DNA from: Rickettsia typhi
Lineage (GTDB): Bacteria; Pseudomonadota; Alphaproteobacteria; Rickettsiales; UBA1997
Direction of reading: 5' to 3'
NCBI GenBank assembly: GCA_945902255.1
Contig: CAMDMO010000020.1
Coordinates: 1-17,764, forward strand
Length of the DNA: 17,764 bases
Part shown: one piece after another, positions 7,104-13,002 of the stretch
Numbering within the stretch: position 1 is the stretch's first letter
How the letters are laid out: every line of letters starts with the position of its first letter
Notes under the pieces: model-generated
Told to the model about the DNA's origin: nothing
Databases searched by the model: none
The model's input: only the letters and a program-made list of their open reading frames with translations
Position numbers and translations under genes: made by a program

Positions 7104-8273
7104 ATGAAAAAATTAATTTCGATTTTCGCTTTTTTTTTCTTATTTTCTCAGGCGCAAGCTGCAAATCAATATAAGCTAGACCCCAATCACACCAATGTTT
7201 TTTGGTCAGCAAGTCATTTTGGCTTTTCTAATCCATCAGGAAAATTTTCAGATGTTGAAGGTGTAATTAATTTAGATGAATCAGACCCACAAAGCACCGC
7301 AATCAGCGTTAGCATTAAAACCGCTTCAGTAGTAACTGGCATTCCAGCTTTCGATAAACATTTGCAAGGTGGTGATTTTTTTAATAGCGATAAATTTCCA
7401 ACGGCACAATTTATCAGCACAAAAGTTTTAAAAGGCGCGCAAAATAATGTTACAATTGTTGGCGATTTAAATTTTCTTGGGGTTGTTAAAACAATTATTT
7501 TTAACGCCAAAGTTAATAAAATTGCTTTAAATCCAATGACCCAAAGAAAAACCATCGGCTTTAGCGCCACCGCAACCATTAAGCGCTCAGATTTTGGTAT
7601 GCTTTTTGGACTTCCTGGAATTTCAGATAATGTAAAATTAAATATTGAAGCAGAAGCAATTCTTGATGACGGAAAAACATCCACCAACCCAGATGAAACC
7701 GCTAAAATGGAAGCTAAACCAACCTCTCCAGCTTGGAATATTATCGCTCAAAATAGCTCAATTAATTTTAAAGCCAAACAAGGCACTTCTGAAATTGAGG
7801 GTTATTTCAAAAAATTTGGTGGAAAAATTAATTTCGATAAAACCAAACAAAGCGGCAATAAAGTTGTAATTGAAGTTGACACCACTTCAATTAACACATC
7901 TTTTACCAATATATTAGAAACCTTAAAAACCACTGCTTGGCTTGCCTCAAACACTTTTCCTAAAGCAATTTTTACCGCAACTGATTTTATTACCATAAGC
8001 GATAAACCGACAGATAATAACATGCGCTATGTAGTTTCTGCCGCTGTTCACAGCCAAGAATTTGCTGCAAAAGGTCAATTATCCATCAAAGGAAAATCCG
8101 TGCCAGCCACCGCCAGATTTCACTTAGAAGAGCATTCAAAAAACGAAGTCACTGCAATTGGATCTTTTACAATTAAACGCAGCGATTTCAATTTAGGAAC
8201 CTCTGACACCACTGTTAGCAAAGATTTGCAAGATGAGGTAGTGATTAATTTTAGAATTATGGCGCAGAGATAA
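7104..8273 (+). CDS. Secreted protein with two tandem YceI domains
   Basis: YceI domains are lipocalin-like beta barrels that bind polyisoprenoids or other amphiphiles in the periplasm. Here a Sec signal peptide (Lys-Lys then a Phe-rich core, residues 1-19, likely cut after AQA) precedes two YceI-like domains at about 22-188 and 210-387, joined by a Pro/Thr-rich linker. Domain 1 keeps the family pattern around FDKHLQGGDFFNSDKFPTA (83-101) and IKRSDFGM (159-166). Domain 2 keeps SNTFPKAIF and IKRSDFNLG but is more diverged. Single-domain YceI proteins are about 190 residues, so this is a duplication or fusion. It follows secB by 9 bp. No strong terminator is seen after it. The ligand is unknown. 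Confidence 0.85.
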   Translation: MKKLISIFAFFFLFSQAQAANQYKLDPNHTNVFWSASHFGFSNPSGKFSDVEGVINLDESDPQSTAISVSIKTASVVTGIPAFDKHLQGGDFFNSDKFPTAQFISTKVLKGAQNNVTIVGDLNFLGVVKTIIFNAKVNKIALNPMTQRKTIGFSATATIKRSDFGMLFGLPGISDNVKLNIEAEAILDDGKTSTNPDETAKMEAKPTSPAWNIIAQNSSINFKAKQGTSEIEGYFKKFGGKINFDKTKQSGNKVVIEVDTTSINTSFTNILETLKTTAWLASNTFPKAIFTATDFITISDKPTDNNMRYVVSAAVHSQEFAAKGQLSIKGKSVPATARFHLEEHSKNEVTAIGSFTIKRSDFNLGTSDTTVSKDLQDEVVINFRIMAQR

Positions 8274-8314
8274 TTTGTTTTAAAATTAGTGCTATAAAAT
8301 AAAATCATTCAACC

Positions 8315-8343
8315 TTGCAAAAACAATTATAACAAAATATAAT
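8315..8343 (+). promoter_or_regulatory. Promoter of tRNA-Ser
   Basis: TTGCAA (8315-8320) and a perfect TATAAT (8338-8343) stand 17 bp apart. The stretch just after the -10 (TCACGCCCC) is GC-rich in an otherwise AT-rich region, as in stable-RNA promoters under stringent control. The predicted start near 8350 lies about 37 bp before the mature tRNA. Confidence 0.8.
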
Positions 8344-8386
8344 TCACGCCCCACAAAAAATACTGCATTTCAATTAGCAGTTATAC

Positions 8387-8478
8387 GGAGAGGTGGCCGA
8401 GAGGCTGAAGGCACCTTCCTGCTAAGAAGGTATACGGGTAAAACTGTATCAAGGGTTCGAATCCCTTCCTCTCCGCCA
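8387..8478 (+). tRNA. tRNA-Ser (anticodon GCU), CCA encoded
   Basis: The acceptor arms GGAGAGG and CCTCTCC pair fully, followed by discriminator G and an encoded CCA (8476-8478). The anticodon stem CCTTC/GAAGG encloses the loop CTGCTAA with anticodon GCT at 8421-8423, reading AGC and AGU. A long variable arm (around 8431-8448) and the T-arm GGGTTCGAATCCC are present, giving the class II length of 92 nt. It has its own promoter and terminator. Its 3' end is copied downstream in unusual ways. Confidence 0.97.
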
Positions 8479-8479
8479 T

Positions 8480-8511
8480 AAAAAAAGGCTCCCATTTGGG
8501 AGCCTTTTTTT
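8480..8511 (+). terminator. Intrinsic terminator of tRNA-Ser
   Basis: GGCTCCC (8487-8493) and GGGAGCC (8498-8504) form a perfect stem with a four-base loop, with an A-run before and seven T after. It is the centre of a much larger inverted duplication of the tRNA 3' end. Confidence 0.92.
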
Positions 8512-8646
8512 ATGGCGGAGAGGAAGGGATTCTCTCAATAGCCCTTGATATGGGTTCGACAATAAGCTTAATTTTTCTTAGTGAAGCGAAGCTGAACTTA
8601 GAAAAATCTTGCTTATTGCAAGCGCGAATGCGCGCCATCCCTTCCT
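8511..8646. repeat. tRNA-Ser 3'-end copies: one inverted, one direct and split by a palindromic insert
   Basis: Bases 8511-8532 are an exact 22-base reverse complement of the tRNA end at 8459-8480, and 8542-8550 (CCCTTGATA) reverse-complement 8447-8455. Then GGGTTCGA (8552-8559) and ATCCCTTCCT (8637-8646) together give GGGTTCGAATCCCTTCCT, identical to tRNA bases 8453-8470, but with 77 bp inserted between them. The insert carries the hairpin at 8560-8618. A 74-codon open frame crossing this stretch is rejected as non-coding. Confidence 0.75.
8560..8618. repeat. Palindromic hairpin element, family P4, copy a
   Basis: CAATAAGC (8560-8567) pairs with GCTTATTG (8611-8618), and ATTTTTCTTAG (8571-8581) pairs with 8597-8607 with one mismatch. 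The loop contains GAAGCGAAGC. It shares its loop and stem flavour with the next hairpin. Confidence 0.65.
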
Positions 8647-8647
8647 T

Positions 8648-8684
8648 AGTCTTTCTTAACGAGCGTAGCGAATTTAGAAAGACT
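8648..8684. repeat. Palindromic hairpin element, family P4, copy b
   Basis: AGTCTTTCT (8648-8656) is the exact inverse of AGAAAGACT (8676-8684), with the loop containing GAGCGTAGCGAA. It lies directly beside the split tRNA copy. A decayed relative is visible at 5264-5312. It may also serve as a weak barrier to transcription running from the SIR2 gene. Confidence 0.6.
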
Positions 8685-8739
8685 TGCTGTTTTTATATCG
8701 CTGTCTATGTCGAGACTTGACACCTTTTCTCACTCTTTC

Positions 8740-9966
8740 CTAAATATATTTTTTACAAAAATTTTCATCAAATCCAGAATTATGAAAATTTTTCTCCTGC
8801 AAATCGCACAAACTAAAAGCTTCTTGAAACCTTTCTTTAAGTGATTCTTCCAGCTTTTTCTCTTTTTCAAAATAGCAGATATTTATTTTGCAATCTTTTC
8901 TATTTACCGCATCTTGCAACATTAAATTTGTAGAAATATCAGTTGCTGGAATAGAATAGCCAACTATATCCAATTCTTCTACTTGTGATAATATTTCCCT
9001 GACCTCAAGCCACTGCTGACCTATATAGTCATTTTTCATGTAGGTTGTGGTTTTATTTTGAATTGGAGGTATTATTAAAGTCTGAAATCCTTTTTTTAGA
9101 ATCTTAAAATCTGACTCAATATCTTCTACCAACTTAACAGTTCTTCCCATATTTTCAAACACCTCACTTTTAAAAAATCTCTTTCTAAGAAATTCTCTGT
9201 CATCAACAATAATTGAATCTTTCTTGTTAGAATAGAGCCAATTTAATGACCCATGTAGTTTAAATATGCGAGGATTTTTTAATAAGCCGTTAACATGATA
9301 TTTAAGATCTTTGCCATTAGGTATATTAAGATAAAAAGATTCTGTTTTAATTGCGTAAGTATCACAAAAATAATTCGCCCTATATTCGTCACCTATCAAA
9401 ATCGTATAATCCAGAGGGCCATTTCCCCCATTTTTTGCCGCATAATCCTTCCCCCATTTGTTCTTGTCCTCACAATCATCAAATCGACTTTCAATTCTCT
9501 CATAAACAATCAAAAGCCATTCTAAAATTGTATCATAATTAAATGTTATAATTGGAATTTTTTCATCTCTTATTTTTTTTATAAAATTTTTTAACCACAC
9601 TTTCTTCTTTGTTAATAAATCATAAAAAAAATCTTCGTCTTTTGTAATATCACTAAGTATGTCTGAGATTAATCCAGTCAAGGTTTCGTAAAGAATTAAA
9701 TGCTCATATTTTGTAATATTATCTTTCCAAGGAGCATCTTCTAAATAGCTAAGGATTTTCTCAAAATCTTTTAATCCACCTATATTTTTTGCAACCACAT
9801 GTTTTTCCCACAATGCTTTTATTATATTTATATCATTGTCAGTTTTTTTTGGTAATTTTTCAATTTTTTCAGAAATTTTATCCGTCAGACCATTTGTTAA
9901 AGGCATATCGCTTATTATCGCTCTTGAAAAACCTGAACCCAAAATAATTGCCTTCTTATTTGTCAT
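8740..9966 (-). CDS. SIR2-like domain protein, candidate NADase of antiviral defence
   Basis: The 408-residue protein has the order of motifs of the SIR2-like (SIR2_2 type) family: an N-terminal nucleotide-binding glycine motif GSGFSR (10-15), TFNYD (141-145) with N143 and D145, KLHGSLNW (237-244) with candidate catalytic H238, IIPP (298-301), and LDIVGYSIPATD (332-343). In Thoeris, DSR and Argonaute-linked systems such domains cleave NAD+ upon phage infection, so an abortive-infection role is inferred. There is no signal peptide or membrane segment. No dedicated sensor domain (STAND, TIR, Argonaute, HerA) is recognised; residues 146-235 and the Lys/Glu-rich C-terminus (365-408) are unassigned. 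It diverges from a GNAT gene across 160 bp and is bordered by repeats, as expected of a mobile defence gene. A metabolic or protein-deacylating sirtuin is less likely because the zinc-binding Cys residues are missing. Confidence 0.8.
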   Translation of the reverse strand: MTNKKAIILGSGFSRAIISDMPLTNGLTDKISEKIEKLPKKTDNDINIIKALWEKHVVAKNIGGLKDFEKILSYLEDAPWKDNITKYEHLILYETLTGLISDILSDITKDEDFFYDLLTKKKVWLKNFIKKIRDEKIPIITFNYDTILEWLLIVYERIESRFDDCEDKNKWGKDYAAKNGGNGPLDYTILIGDEYRANYFCDTYAIKTESFYLNIPNGKDLKYHVNGLLKNPRIFKLHGSLNWLYSNKKDSIIVDDREFLRKRFFKSEVFENMGRTVKLVEDIESDFKILKKGFQTLIIPPIQNKTTTYMKNDYIGQQWLEVREILSQVEELDIVGYSIPATDISTNLMLQDAVNRKDCKINICYFEKEKKLEESLKERFQEAFSLCDLQEKNFHNSGFDENFCKKYI

Positions 9967-10028
9967 TTTTTAATTAATAGTTATTTTTGTTGCTATCTTT
10001 TCCTAAAGACACCTTAAGAATGTCGCAA

Positions 10029-10045
10029 AAGATAATTAATATCTT
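10029..10045. promoter_or_regulatory. Near-perfect 17 bp palindrome between the SIR2 and GNAT genes
   Basis: AAGATA and TATCTT are exact inverses across a five-base AT centre, in the middle of the divergent intergenic region. This suits a dimeric repressor operator, but AT-rich DNA makes short palindromes by chance. Confidence 0.3.
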
Positions 10046-10126
10046 GATTTCATGCTGACACTACTGAGTTTCAACATCAAGAAAAAGAAGCGCAAAAATA
10101 AATACTCAAATACGACAAAACCAGAT

Positions 10127-10582
10127 ATGAAACTAATAAAAGTAACATCTAATAATCTGCAATTTTTAGATAGTGCGGCTTTCTTATTTAATGAATATAG
10201 AAAATTTTATAATCAAGAATCAGATATCAAAAAAGCCAAATCGTTTTTGATTGATCGCATAAAAAATGATGAATCAAAGATATTTATTAGCTTAGATGAA
10301 AACAACAATGCAACAGGCTTTATGCAAATATATCCGGGTTTTTCTTCCGTAGGAACTAGAAAAATATATATCCTTAATGATTTGTTTATAGATAAAAAAT
10401 ATCGCAACAAAGGGATTGGAAAATTTTTAATTAATGAAGCAAAGAATTTTGCAAAAGAAAATGGCGTCACAAAAATAACTCTTACTACTGCAAAAACGAA
10501 CGAGACAGCGCAGCATCTTTATGAATCTGAAAATTATATCAGAGACAATGATTATTTTGTTTATAACTTAGAAATAATTTAG
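10127..10582 (+). CDS. GNAT family N-acetyltransferase
   Basis: GNAT enzymes move an acetyl group from acetyl-CoA to an amine of a small molecule or protein. The chosen ATG gives 151 residues, starting MKLIKVTSNN as family members do. An upstream in-frame ATG at 10052 would add 25 Lys-rich residues that match no domain. Motif A is clear: YILNDLFIDKKYRNKGIGKFLINEAKNFAKENG, with the acetyl-CoA loop RNKGIG (about 104-109). Motif B is near TAKTNETAQHLYESENY. The region FMQIYPGFSSVG is typical of a widespread subgroup of unknown substrate. It lies alone between the divergent SIR2 gene and a palindrome that can act as its terminator. A link with SIR2 is not shown. Confidence 0.85.
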   Translation: MKLIKVTSNNLQFLDSAAFLFNEYRKFYNQESDIKKAKSFLIDRIKNDESKIFISLDENNNATGFMQIYPGFSSVGTRKIYILNDLFIDKKYRNKGIGKFLINEAKNFAKENGVTKITLTTAKTNETAQHLYESENYIRDNDYFVYNLEII

Positions 10583-10586
10583 CTCC

Positions 10587-10656
10587 AAAAAAAAGGCACC
10601 AGGTCACTTTTTATCTAGATTACTTTGATACTAAAAAAGTGACCTGGTACCTTTTT
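10587..10656. repeat. Inverted repeat, family P2, copy 1 (possible GNAT terminator)
   Basis: The left arm GGCACCAGGTCACTTTTT (10595-10612) faces the right arm AAAAAGTGACCTGGTACC (10634-10651) with one mismatch, around a loop of about 20 bp. A-runs and T-runs flank it, so after transcription it would resemble an intrinsic terminator four bases beyond the GNAT stop codon. A rearranged relative is at 12877-12971. Confidence 0.8.
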
Positions 10657-10666
10657 CTCTAAATAA

Positions 10667-10830
10667 AACGCCAATTCGTCGATAAAGAATCTGCCAACCC
10701 TCATCATCCTTGGCTTGAAAGAGCCGAGGATCTCATGAGCTTTGCTTGGGAGTTTAAACTCATGAGATCCTCGACGCTTCGCATCAAGGATGACGGGGTT
10801 TAATATGTTTTTTATCGACGAACTGGCGTT
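10667..10830. repeat. 164 bp nested palindrome, family P3
   Basis: Three successive pairs of arms share one centre. The outer arms AACGCCAATTCGTCGATAAA (10667-10686) and 10811-10830 match in 19 of 20 bases. The middle arms AACCC..TCATCCTTG (10696-10712) face 10785-10800. The inner arms GAGGATCTCATGAG (10726-10739) and CTCATGAGATCCTC (10759-10772) are a perfect 14-base match. The pattern suits a non-autonomous mobile element; no ORF is inside. Its right end lies only 15 bp before the next gene. Confidence 0.85.
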
Positions 10831-10845
10831 AAAAAATAACCAAAT

Positions 10846-11718
10846 ATGAGCAGAAAAGCAGTTAAAGAAAAATACGAATATAATACCAAAAAAGATCTAG
10901 AGCATATAGTCAGAAAAAATTTGATGAGTTTGGTTGCGAATGCTGGCGCAGATAATAGAGAAGATCGTGAGAATGAGCTCTGGAATAAATGGTTAGAAGA
11001 GTCGGCTAGCCCGATTGAAGGAATGTGCGTAGGATGGTCTTTCATGTTTATTGAAGATGAAGATTTAACTAGAGAAATATGGGAAAATCTTGATTGCAAA
11101 GAATTGCCGTCTCTTAAAAAAGAGACACAGAAACTATATCAGGAATATGGCAGAAAACTTTGGTATAGATATACCCATACCACTGATGAGTTGGAAGAAA
11201 AAAGTAACAAAAGAGAATTTGCAAAATGTCCGCTGAAATCTGATAAAAGCGATTTTCAAATTGCGGCTAGCAAAATAGAACATACTTGCAAGGGCGTAAA
11301 TAACGCCAAAGATGATAATGAATCATATGAATTGCTGATGGAAGCAATTATTAAAATAATAGAAAATCAAACTGACAAAAAGAAGCGTCATTATTTAAAA
11401 ATAGATAATAATAGTCACTCAATGGTAATTGCTTTTAATGCCTTTGAAAGCAATAAAAGTAAGGTTGCAATGGAAACTAATTGCAATGGAATTGAAGATA
11501 TTGAATCTGACAATTACAAAAAAGCTTTGAGAGAAATTTTATCAGGAGCTTTTGGCAAGGATGTAGTAAGAAGCAAATTTTCAATAGAAGGCTTTTCAAG
11601 AAGTTTGGAAGATATAAAATCCCCTAGTACTGAAGTAAGATCGCCAACAGTCAGCATTTTTAGCCAGCAAGCCGGTAAAAAAGGGAACGCCCACAACTCG
11701 TTCGATTTTAGCTTATAA
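10846..11718 (+). CDS. Unrecognised 290-residue protein; weak resemblance to papain-like cysteine proteases
   Basis: I do not recognise this protein. It is hydrophilic, rich in Lys, Glu, Asn and Ser, without a signal peptide or membrane segment. Two short stretches stand out: EGMCVGWSFMFIE (58-70), a Cys at the head of a hydrophobic helix, and NNSHSMVIAFN (188-198), a His before a beta strand. That order and the 130-residue spacing recall YopT-type (C58) cysteine proteases, where Cys139 and His258 are 119 apart; a third acidic or amide residue could be E210, N212 or D218. This is inference only. The C-terminal 30 residues are Ser/Gly/Asn-rich and probably disordered. The gene sits alone between a 164 bp palindrome (15 bp upstream) and a P1 palindrome. 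There is no Shine-Dalgarno, and the P3 element must supply or displace its promoter. Alternatives: a secreted effector, a toxin, or an orphan of phage origin. Confidence 0.7.
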   Translation: MSRKAVKEKYEYNTKKDLEHIVRKNLMSLVANAGADNREDRENELWNKWLEESASPIEGMCVGWSFMFIEDEDLTREIWENLDCKELPSLKKETQKLYQEYGRKLWYRYTHTTDELEEKSNKREFAKCPLKSDKSDFQIAASKIEHTCKGVNNAKDDNESYELLMEAIIKIIENQTDKKKRHYLKIDNNSHSMVIAFNAFESNKSKVAMETNCNGIEDIESDNYKKALREILSGAFGKDVVRSKFSIEGFSRSLEDIKSPSTEVRSPTVSIFSQQAGKKGNAHNSFDFSL

Positions 11719-11758
11719 CAAGTTATTATTTTTTAAGTTGTTTACTTATTCCTTAAGT

Positions 11759-11861
11759 TGTCACCCCGTCGCATGACGGGGTCCATCTGGTCATAAATTC
11801 TAAACTTAATTTTAAAATCGAAATCTTGACGAGGTGGACCCCGTCATTCGACGGGGTGACA
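11759..11861. repeat. 103 bp palindromic repeat, family P1, copy B
   Basis: The ends TGTCACCCCGTCG and CGACGGGGTGACA and the inner GGGGTCCATCT against AGGTGGACCCC are the same as in copy A at 5111-5212, and the AT-rich centre aligns too. It is inserted 40 bp after the stop of the preceding gene. Immediately before it, TTAAGTTG occurs twice 20 bp apart (11733, 11753), again next to the left end of the palindrome. Confidence 0.85.
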
Positions 11862-12023
11862 CCAAGAAAAGAGCTAATATTTTAAGCTATTTTTTTCTTA
11901 GCCACACAACAACGCCAACCCGCCCTGCCCTTATATATTACAAAAACGAATAGTTGATAATTTCCAAATTTACATTTAAGAGTATCTTCACAAAACTACA
12001 TTCTTCAATAATTTACCGCTATT
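11862..12023. other. Gap between palindrome P1 copy B and the SGNH hydrolase gene
   Basis: A weak terminator-like stretch stands at 11872-11896: AGCT, nine AT bases, AGCT, then seven T. Further on, TTGATA at 11954-11959 with TAAGAG 17 bp later is a poor promoter candidate for the next gene. I see no RNA gene or small ORF with support. Confidence 0.3.
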
Positions 12024-12800
12024 ATGCTAAAAAGAAATTTTTATAAACACTTGCTGTTGTTAATCGGAATAAGCTTTTCCTTAACTCAAGTTTCATATGC
12101 CCAGGCGAATATTAATAAAGATACTGTTAGGGTTTTATTTATTGGTAACAGTTATACCAGCACTCACAACATACCTAAAATATTTTCAGATCTTGCTAAG
12201 GCTAATAATATTAATATTGAGGTTGAATCGTTAGTATATGGAGGGGCAAAGTTTCAAGATCATTTGTTAAATCAGTCAACTTCGACAAAACTTTCTGAAA
12301 AAAATTGGAATTATGTTATTTTGCAAGAACAAAGCCAAATGATGGCATTTGGAGATTCTCAAGTAAGGCAAGATTCCATTGAGCCTGCCAAAAAATTAGT
12401 GCATCTAATTCATAATAACGCAAAAAATGCTAAAATAATTTTTTATAACACTTGGGGAAGAAAAAATGGTGATCAGGCCAATTGCAAAAATCTACCTGAA
12501 TTATGCACTTATGACGGAATGCAGCAGCGTATAGACAAAAATTATATAGCTCTTGCAACTGAAACAAATTCAATGTTAGCGCCAATTGGAAAGGCTTGGA
12601 AACAATTTGGGCAGAAATATCCAAATCTTGAGCTTTATCAACCTGACGGCAGCCACCCATCCGAAATAGGAGCTTATCTTGCGGCTTATAGTTTTTATAG
12701 AGGAATATTTTATTCTTCTTCTGGCAATCTTGATGTAACAAATCTTGATAAAAATACTATGCTATTAATACGCAACTTAGTGGATCGGGTCATTAAATAG
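12024..12800 (+). CDS. Secreted SGNH/GDSL-type hydrolase
   Basis: SGNH hydrolases are esterases acting on lipids or on acyl and acetyl groups of glycans. The 258-residue protein has a Sec signal peptide (residues 1-26, ending SYAQA) and so acts outside the cytoplasm. Block I is FIGNSYT with nucleophile S43. The oxyanion Gly is in LVYGGAKF (73-74). The segment WNYVILQEQSQ (94-104) fills the place of block III, with Gln rather than the classical GxND Asn. Block V is DGSHPS with D207 and H210. This variant is shared by the DUF4886-like group of SGNH proteins. C153 and C160 could form a disulfide. It stands alone between repeats. The substrate is unknown. Confidence 0.82.
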   Translation: MLKRNFYKHLLLLIGISFSLTQVSYAQANINKDTVRVLFIGNSYTSTHNIPKIFSDLAKANNINIEVESLVYGGAKFQDHLLNQSTSTKLSEKNWNYVILQEQSQMMAFGDSQVRQDSIEPAKKLVHLIHNNAKNAKIIFYNTWGRKNGDQANCKNLPELCTYDGMQQRIDKNYIALATETNSMLAPIGKAWKQFGQKYPNLELYQPDGSHPSEIGAYLAAYSFYRGIFYSSSGNLDVTNLDKNTMLLIRNLVDRVIK

Positions 12801-12803
12801 GCG

Positions 12804-12850
12804 GTAATTCTAAATTAAGATTAATTGGTGACGACCATTTTAGAATTTAC
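12804..12850. terminator. Inverted repeat after the SGNH gene
   Basis: GTAATTCTAAA (12804-12814) faces TTTAGAATTTAC (12839-12850) with a single extra base, around a 24-base loop, four bases after the stop codon. No T-tract follows, so it may be a Rho-type or processing hairpin rather than an intrinsic terminator. Confidence 0.35.
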
Positions 12851-12876
12851 TTAACCATCCAAAACAACGAGATCAG

Positions 12877-12971
12877 ATCAAAAAGTAACCTGATACCTTT
12901 TTCCAAGTCAAAAGATACCAGATTACTTTTGATCTATTGATACTAAAGAAGTGACCTAATACCTTTTTTTT
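12877..12971. repeat. Family P2 repeat with three arms (right-left-right) upstream of mntP
   Basis: Arm R1 (12877-12902, core AAAAGTAACCTGATACC), arm L (12910-12934, core GATACCAGATTACTTTT) and arm R2 (12943-12971, core AAGTGACCTAATACC then eight T) are related to the arms of copy 1. L can pair with R1 (18 of 21 bases) or with R2 (15 pairs plus two wobble pairs), but not both at once. L-R2 ends in eight T and resembles a terminator. Confidence 0.65.
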
Positions 12972-13002
12972 CTTTGTTAAAAATAAAAACCAATTCAAAG
13001 AT

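Noticed and set aside
8387..8646. Phage attachment site (attL/attR) at tRNA-Ser
   Set aside because: The main copy of the tRNA end is inverted and the direct copy is split, unlike the intact direct repeat left by integrases, and no integrase is seen.
8496..8720. A 74-codon plus-strand open frame after tRNA-Ser
   Set aside because: It starts inside the terminator and runs through the inverted tRNA copy and two hairpins. The repeats explain the sequence, and there is no start signal or family likeness.
10052..10126. Upstream ATG extending the GNAT protein by 25 residues
   Set aside because: The extra segment is Lys/Asn-rich and unlike the family N-terminus; the ATG at 10127 gives a normal start.
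10029..10582. GNAT as the toxin of a toxin-antitoxin pair
   Set aside because: Toxic GNATs are encoded beside a small DNA-binding (RHH) antitoxin; none is present, and the protein resembles a general GNAT subgroup.
12801..13002. yybP-ykoY manganese riboswitch before mntP
   Set aside because: I could not find its conserved loop sequences; the region is filled by P2-type repeat arms.
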